A program made the position numbers and the translations under genes. Source: Saccoglossus kowalevskii (lineage: Eukaryota; Hemichordata; Enteropneusta; Harrimaniidae). Taken from it: DNA of 10,262 bases. The notes below the pieces were generated by a model, which was given only the letters and a program-made list of their open reading frames with translations, was not told the DNA's origin and did no database searches. Every line of letters starts with the position of its first letter. The first letter of the stretch is position 1. The stretch is taken from assembly GCF_000003605.2 (NCBI RefSeq), contig NW_003115956.1:4013-14274 (forward strand), read 5' to 3'. Positions 7,217 to 10,262 of this stretch are shown here, piece after piece.

Positions 7217-7310
7217 GCAGGCGATTGTTATGCGCCCTCGCCGACATATTCATTGCGATGCAAACTATCTTGTAATCTGTCGGCGAGGGCGCAATACCTA
7301 TCGCCGACCA
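7217..7310. mobile_element. GC-rich hairpin, MITE-like or miRNA-precursor-like
   Basis: Left arm 7217-7250 and right arm 7275-7310 are inverted copies. The core GCGCCCTCGCCGACA is perfect in both, and outside it lie GGCAGGCGAT at left and GGTCGGCGAT from the right. The loop is about 24 bases. The arms are strongly GC-rich in an AT-rich setting, which marks the sequence as foreign to its surroundings. No flanking duplication is evident. The length and stem would suit a short MITE. A transcript would also fold into a single long stem such as small-RNA precursors use. Transposon origin is favoured because the arms pair to their ends. Confidence 0.55.
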
Positions 7311-7862
7311 AGTCAGTCTAGAGAAAATATAACCGAATTATTCAGCAAATACATCACATACGTGTCCAGAAAATTATTATAATGGATGTTTCACGTACAA
7401 AAAATATAATAACAATGATAACTTTATTGCATCCTTAAATACAATGTTTTTATCAGTCAATAACTACAACTACTATATTGGAAAAACGACACGACTTCAA
7501 ATATAATAATTGAATGAAAACCATGGCAAGATGAAACAAGTAGCTTGTAAGCTGTTACAACTCCACTGTATTCATTGTAGACAGTTGAAAATGGCTTTTC
7601 AAAATGATAAAAATATTCACTACAATGAGAAAATTAAACTTGTCGCGAAATAACAAAATCTGACTAAGGTGTCTTGAAGCAATTGTGCTGCAATTTTCAA
7701 GAAGTTGGGAAATTTTACCGAAAAATATTCACTGAAAATCAAGAATTGAAGATATATGAACACAAAATGGAACAGCTCTGACTAGGGTCTGCAAAAGATT
7801 TCTTCTTTAAATGAAATATCAATTAAAAGTTGAAAATGTAATGGAAAACGACCAACTGTAAT
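7311..7862. other. AT-rich non-coding DNA, nothing identified
   Basis: No open frame or repeat of note. Composition resembles the sequence at 8072-9295, so it may be intergenic DNA downstream of the minus-strand gene or a distal part of its 3'UTR. Confidence 0.45.
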
Positions 7863-8071
7863 CAATCTGATGTATTGTACGACGTGTATTTTATTTTATA
7901 TATTTATTTTACTTTTACTATTTTTTTTTATTATTTTGTTACATACTTGTGATTCGGTATATTTTTAACTATCGCCGCATTCTTTCATAATTACCAAAAT
8001 AAATAGTAGATCAAAATAAAATAAATATACAAAAAAAAAGCCAAAACTAGGATCTTATTTTAATCAGATTG
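7863..8071. repeat. AT-rich inverted repeat with CAATCTGAT ends
   Basis: CAATCTGAT (7863-7871) is matched by its exact reverse complement at 8063-8071. Inside, TATATTTATTTTA...ACTATT (about 7899-7921) pairs imperfectly with AATAGTAGATCAAAATAAAA and following bases (about 8003-8029). The DNA between is nearly all A and T. It may be a decayed foldback element, but AT-rich inverted matches arise easily by chance, so the 9-bp outer pair is the main support. Confidence 0.35.
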
Positions 8072-9295
8072 GTCAGTAATAAGAACAGCTCTGCTCGCCG
8101 ACTAAGTCAACAACAAGAAGCAGTGTCATAGAATTAGGAGAACTGACAATTCACCCAAAGTTAGACATGTTACATCTATTTCATGCTCTGATCTTCTGGT
8201 ACTGTTATCCCATAAACTTGTATATGATTATACCGGCTCTGAACATTTAAACCTCATTGACTCAGTGGACATTTATTTTCCTAATAATTTATGCAAACAA
8301 GTACTTGTACCGGATCTAATTATTTCAACATTGCCGACTTCCGTTGCCGATAATCTTTTGCTTTCATAATAATTGTGCAAACTTGAAAACAGATTCATTT
8401 CAAACCAATAGAAAATTCTATTGATCGGTAAGTAGCAGTAAAGTAAAAAAAAAAGTTTTTAAATGGGGTTAGTTGTCGCAAAACTACTAGTTCAATAAAA
8501 TCAAAAAATGTATAAAATTATGAATGTAATAATATGCTAATTACAGTCAACTAAAAACTATATTCCAAAGAACTGCTTTAGCAGTAGTTTATTTTTTTAT
8601 GTTAATTCACAAGATAGTTTCTTTAATTGAAACTGCGTCATTTTTAAGTACCAACATTTTTTTGACCTGTTTGTGAGTAAATGAAGGTCTACTCAGGGAT
8701 GTTTTAAATTATCAAATATAATTTTCATTCGTACATCTCTGTAATCTTTGTATCATGAGAGGTAGATCCTGATTTTGCACAAGACACTGATTGATAGTAG
8801 TTAAATATTCAATTTAAGCAGCACCTACGTCTGTTTCATGTTTTCTGACCATTTTTTTACAACAAAAATCTCAGCACATACACAATTTATTGTCATAAAT
8901 GCAGCATACAATTACTACTCCAATGTTAATCAGTCACATACATTCACTTGGTACTGCCGTAAGTGATAACAATGGTCAACTTAACTGCGCAGGAGTTGTT
9001 TACTTTCAGGCACATGCAACAAAATAATGTCTACATATCTCTTATATGTAAAATCAGCATTTCGGAAATTTACATGATATTAGTAATACTGGAATCTATA
9101 GCAGTTTTACTAGTTTAAAATTCCAGTGAAAACATTAAATGTAGCAGGGTATGGAACAAAATCTAACAGTTCTTGACTTTTACAAATTGCATTTCAACAA
9201 CATGAAAAACGTACAGTTTTTAGATTTAGGAATATAAATGTTGTGATAAATGTCCACTATGTCTTGATAACTAGCCACAGGAAGTAACAGAGCCA
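8072..9295 (-). other. AT-rich sequence downstream of the minus-strand stop; probable 3'UTR, then intergenic
   Basis: This lies 3' of the stop codon of the minus-strand exon. It has no coding frames, is AT-rich and carries several minus-strand AATAAA words. Two small perfect hairpins are present: CAATAGAA-AA-TTCTATTG (8406-8423) and ACTGCT-TT-AGCAGT (8572-8585). A word CATTTCAACAACA near 9191 recurs near 7041. How far the transcript extends cannot be seen. Confidence 0.4.
8886..8891 (-). terminator. Candidate poly(A) signal AATAAA
   Basis: TTTATT on the plus strand reads AATAAA on the minus strand, within CAATAAA. It is the first such hexamer I see downstream of the TGA at 9296-9298, giving a 3'UTR of about 400 bases. 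Other copies follow near 8590 and 8274. The hexamer is frequent in AT-rich DNA, so its use is a guess. Confidence 0.3.
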
Positions 9296-9463
9296 TCATG
9301 TGCCATATTTTTTGTTGAGTGCTTCTGTATGTTTATTACGTACACTTGTAAAATTATTCCAGTCGAGTGACTGATCCCGAGAGAGGAAGCCGTTGTAGAA
9401 ATCTTTCGCAGACATCTTTTTTCTTCTTTCTATCGTTACTGATTTAAATCCAACCCAGCCATC
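9296..9463 (-). CDS. Terminal coding exon of a spliced minus-strand gene, product unrecognised
   Basis: The exon encodes 55 residues and ends in TGA (9298-9296). It begins after TTTCTCCAATAG, a plausible 3' splice site. The TAG of that site is itself an in-frame stop, so the frame cannot continue upstream and must be entered by splicing. The first codon GAT starts at the exon edge, so the intron would be phase 0. The sequence looks like real protein: it starts DGWVGFKSVTIERRKK, then MSAKDFYNGFLSRDQSLDWN, and ends with ALNKKYGT. It is hydrophilic, rich in Lys/Arg and aromatics, and has no membrane segment or signal peptide. It reads as the C-terminal tail of a soluble domain. I do not recognise the family. 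Upstream exons must lie beyond the window end. Confidence 0.6.
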   Translation of the reverse strand, partial: DGWVGFKSVTIERRKKMSAKDFYNGFLSRDQSLDWNNFTSVRNKHTEALNKKYGT

Positions 9464-9547
9464 CTATTGGAGAAATTATATTTCAAATGTCAAATCAATT
9501 TATCTCCACAAAAGTTTAGAATGTTAGAAAACTAACTTCCTGGTAAA
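9464..9547 (-). other. Intron 3' part with acceptor site
   Basis: Sequence directly upstream (minus strand) of the terminal exon. It contains TTGAC/TTGAT words suitable as branch points and ends in ATTTCTCCAATAG. The pyrimidine tract is short. The intron continues into the minisatellite. Confidence 0.5.
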
Positions 9548-10262
9548 AATGTCTAGGCGGTATTAAAATGTCTAGGTGGTGGCTGCACATCTAGGCAGTA
9601 TTAAAATGTCTAGGCAGTGTTTACATGTCTCAGTGGTTATTACTTTATATATAGATGTCTAGGTGGTGTTTTCCTGTCTAGGTGGGTTTATCTGTATAGG
9701 TGGGGTTTACATATTTACAGTAGGTGGTGTTTAGACAGGGGTTGTACATCTCAACAGTGATTGCATGTCTAGGCAGTGTTTACATGTCTCAGTGGTTATT
9801 ATTTATATAGATGTCTAGGTGGTGTTTTCCTTCTAGGTGGGGTTTATCTGTATAGGTGGGGTTTACATATTTACAGTAGGTGGTGTTTAGGCAGGGGTTG
9901 TACATCTCGACAGTGTTTACATGTCTCAGTGGTTATTATTTATATAGATGTCTAGGTGGTGTTTTCCTTCTAGGTGGGGTTTATCTGTCTAGGTGGGGTT
10001 TACATATCTACAGTAGGTGGTGTTTAGGCAGGGGTTGTACATCTCGACAGTGATTACATGTCTAGGCAGTGATTACATGTCTAGGTGGTTTTTACATGTC
10101 TAGGCAGTGATTACATGTCTAGGCAGTGATTATATGTCTAGACAGTGATTACATGTCTAAGCAGTGATTACACGTCTAAGCAGTGATTACACGTCTAGGT
10201 GGTTTTTACATGTCTAGGTGGTTTTTACATGTCTAAGCAGTGATTACATGTCTAGGAGGTTT
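9548..10262 (+). repeat. Minisatellite of 19-bp units, runs off the window end
   Basis: The basic unit is CATGTCTAGGCAGTGATTA, with GTGGTTTTTA as the main variant second half. Successive units near 10057, 10076, 10095, 10114 and 10133 are exactly 19 bases apart, giving about 11 regular units from 10053 to the end. The left part (9548-9623) has more diverged units, and the middle is organised in longer blocks. The array has not ended at 10262. It lies in the putative intron of the minus-strand gene, whose transcript would carry the C-rich strand. A 19-bp period does not preserve reading frame, so it is non-coding. Confidence 0.9.
9624..10050 (+). repeat. Higher-order blocks within the minisatellite
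   Basis: Three long blocks begin with CATGTCTCAGTGGTTATTA at 9624, 9783 and 9920, giving steps of 159 and 137 bases. Each holds the same ordered set of variant units: a TATATAGATG link, TTCTAGGTGGGGTTTATCTG or a close relative, GGTGGGGTTTACAT, CAGTAGGTGGTG, AGGCAGGGGTTGTACATCTC. The first block is longer by roughly one 19-bp unit plus a few bases. Blocks two and three are nearly identical, so the latest duplication involved the whole block. Confidence 0.85.

Noticed and set aside
9548-10262. Minisatellite as a CRISPR-like array or coding repeat
   Set aside because: There are no unique spacers between constant repeats, the period is 19 bases (not a multiple of 3) and stops occur. The setting is eukaryotic.

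Overview
The window looks like ordinary nuclear DNA of an animal, most likely a non-vertebrate. It is AT-rich, has no dense open reading frames, and CpG is not obviously depleted. It carries vertebrate-type TTAGGG telomere repeats, several short non-autonomous transposon-like foldbacks, microsatellites, and spliced-gene signals (GT/AG sites, AATAAA). No bacterial-style operon, rRNA, tRNA, CRISPR array or complete gene was found. The species cannot be named from the sequence.

The best protein-coding feature is on the minus strand near the right end. It is a 56-codon terminal exon (9463 down to 9296) with a 3' splice site immediately preceded by an in-frame stop. Its stop codon is followed by AT-rich, 3'UTR-like sequence with a possible poly(A) signal at 8886-8891. 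The sequence beyond 9463 would be the intron of that gene. It is largely filled by a minisatellite of 19-bp units (9548 to the window end), part of which has a higher-order organisation of about 137-159 bp. Three much weaker exon candidates lie further left: 2273-2443 minus, 307-511 plus, and an open stretch at 806-1003.

The rest is an accumulation of small mobile-element remnants. The most striking is a 227-bp inverted-repeat element at 5904-6130. Its arms are built of GAAAC repeats that grade into CCCTAA/TTAGGG telomere repeats, and it is flanked by a perfect 9-bp direct repeat, as expected of a Mutator-like insertion. Others are a 133-bp foldback bounded by TTAA (1992-2124), a 179-bp element with CAG...CTG ends and CAGTG flanks (3536-3714), a 94-bp GC-rich hairpin (7217-7310) and an AT-rich inverted repeat (7863-8071). 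Two diverged copies of an unrecognised sequence of about 240 bp lie 2.4 kb apart in the same orientation (2850-3084 and 5249-5498).

Layout: 1-1990, A-rich and low-complexity intergenic or intronic DNA with degenerate G-run repeats. 1990-3720, two foldbacks, repeat copy A and a possible exon. 3720-5890, mostly featureless DNA with repeat copy B. 5890-6140, the telomere-repeat foldback. 6140-9295, AT-rich DNA with two more foldbacks and the likely 3'UTR. 9296-9463, coding exon. 9464-10262, intronic minisatellite.
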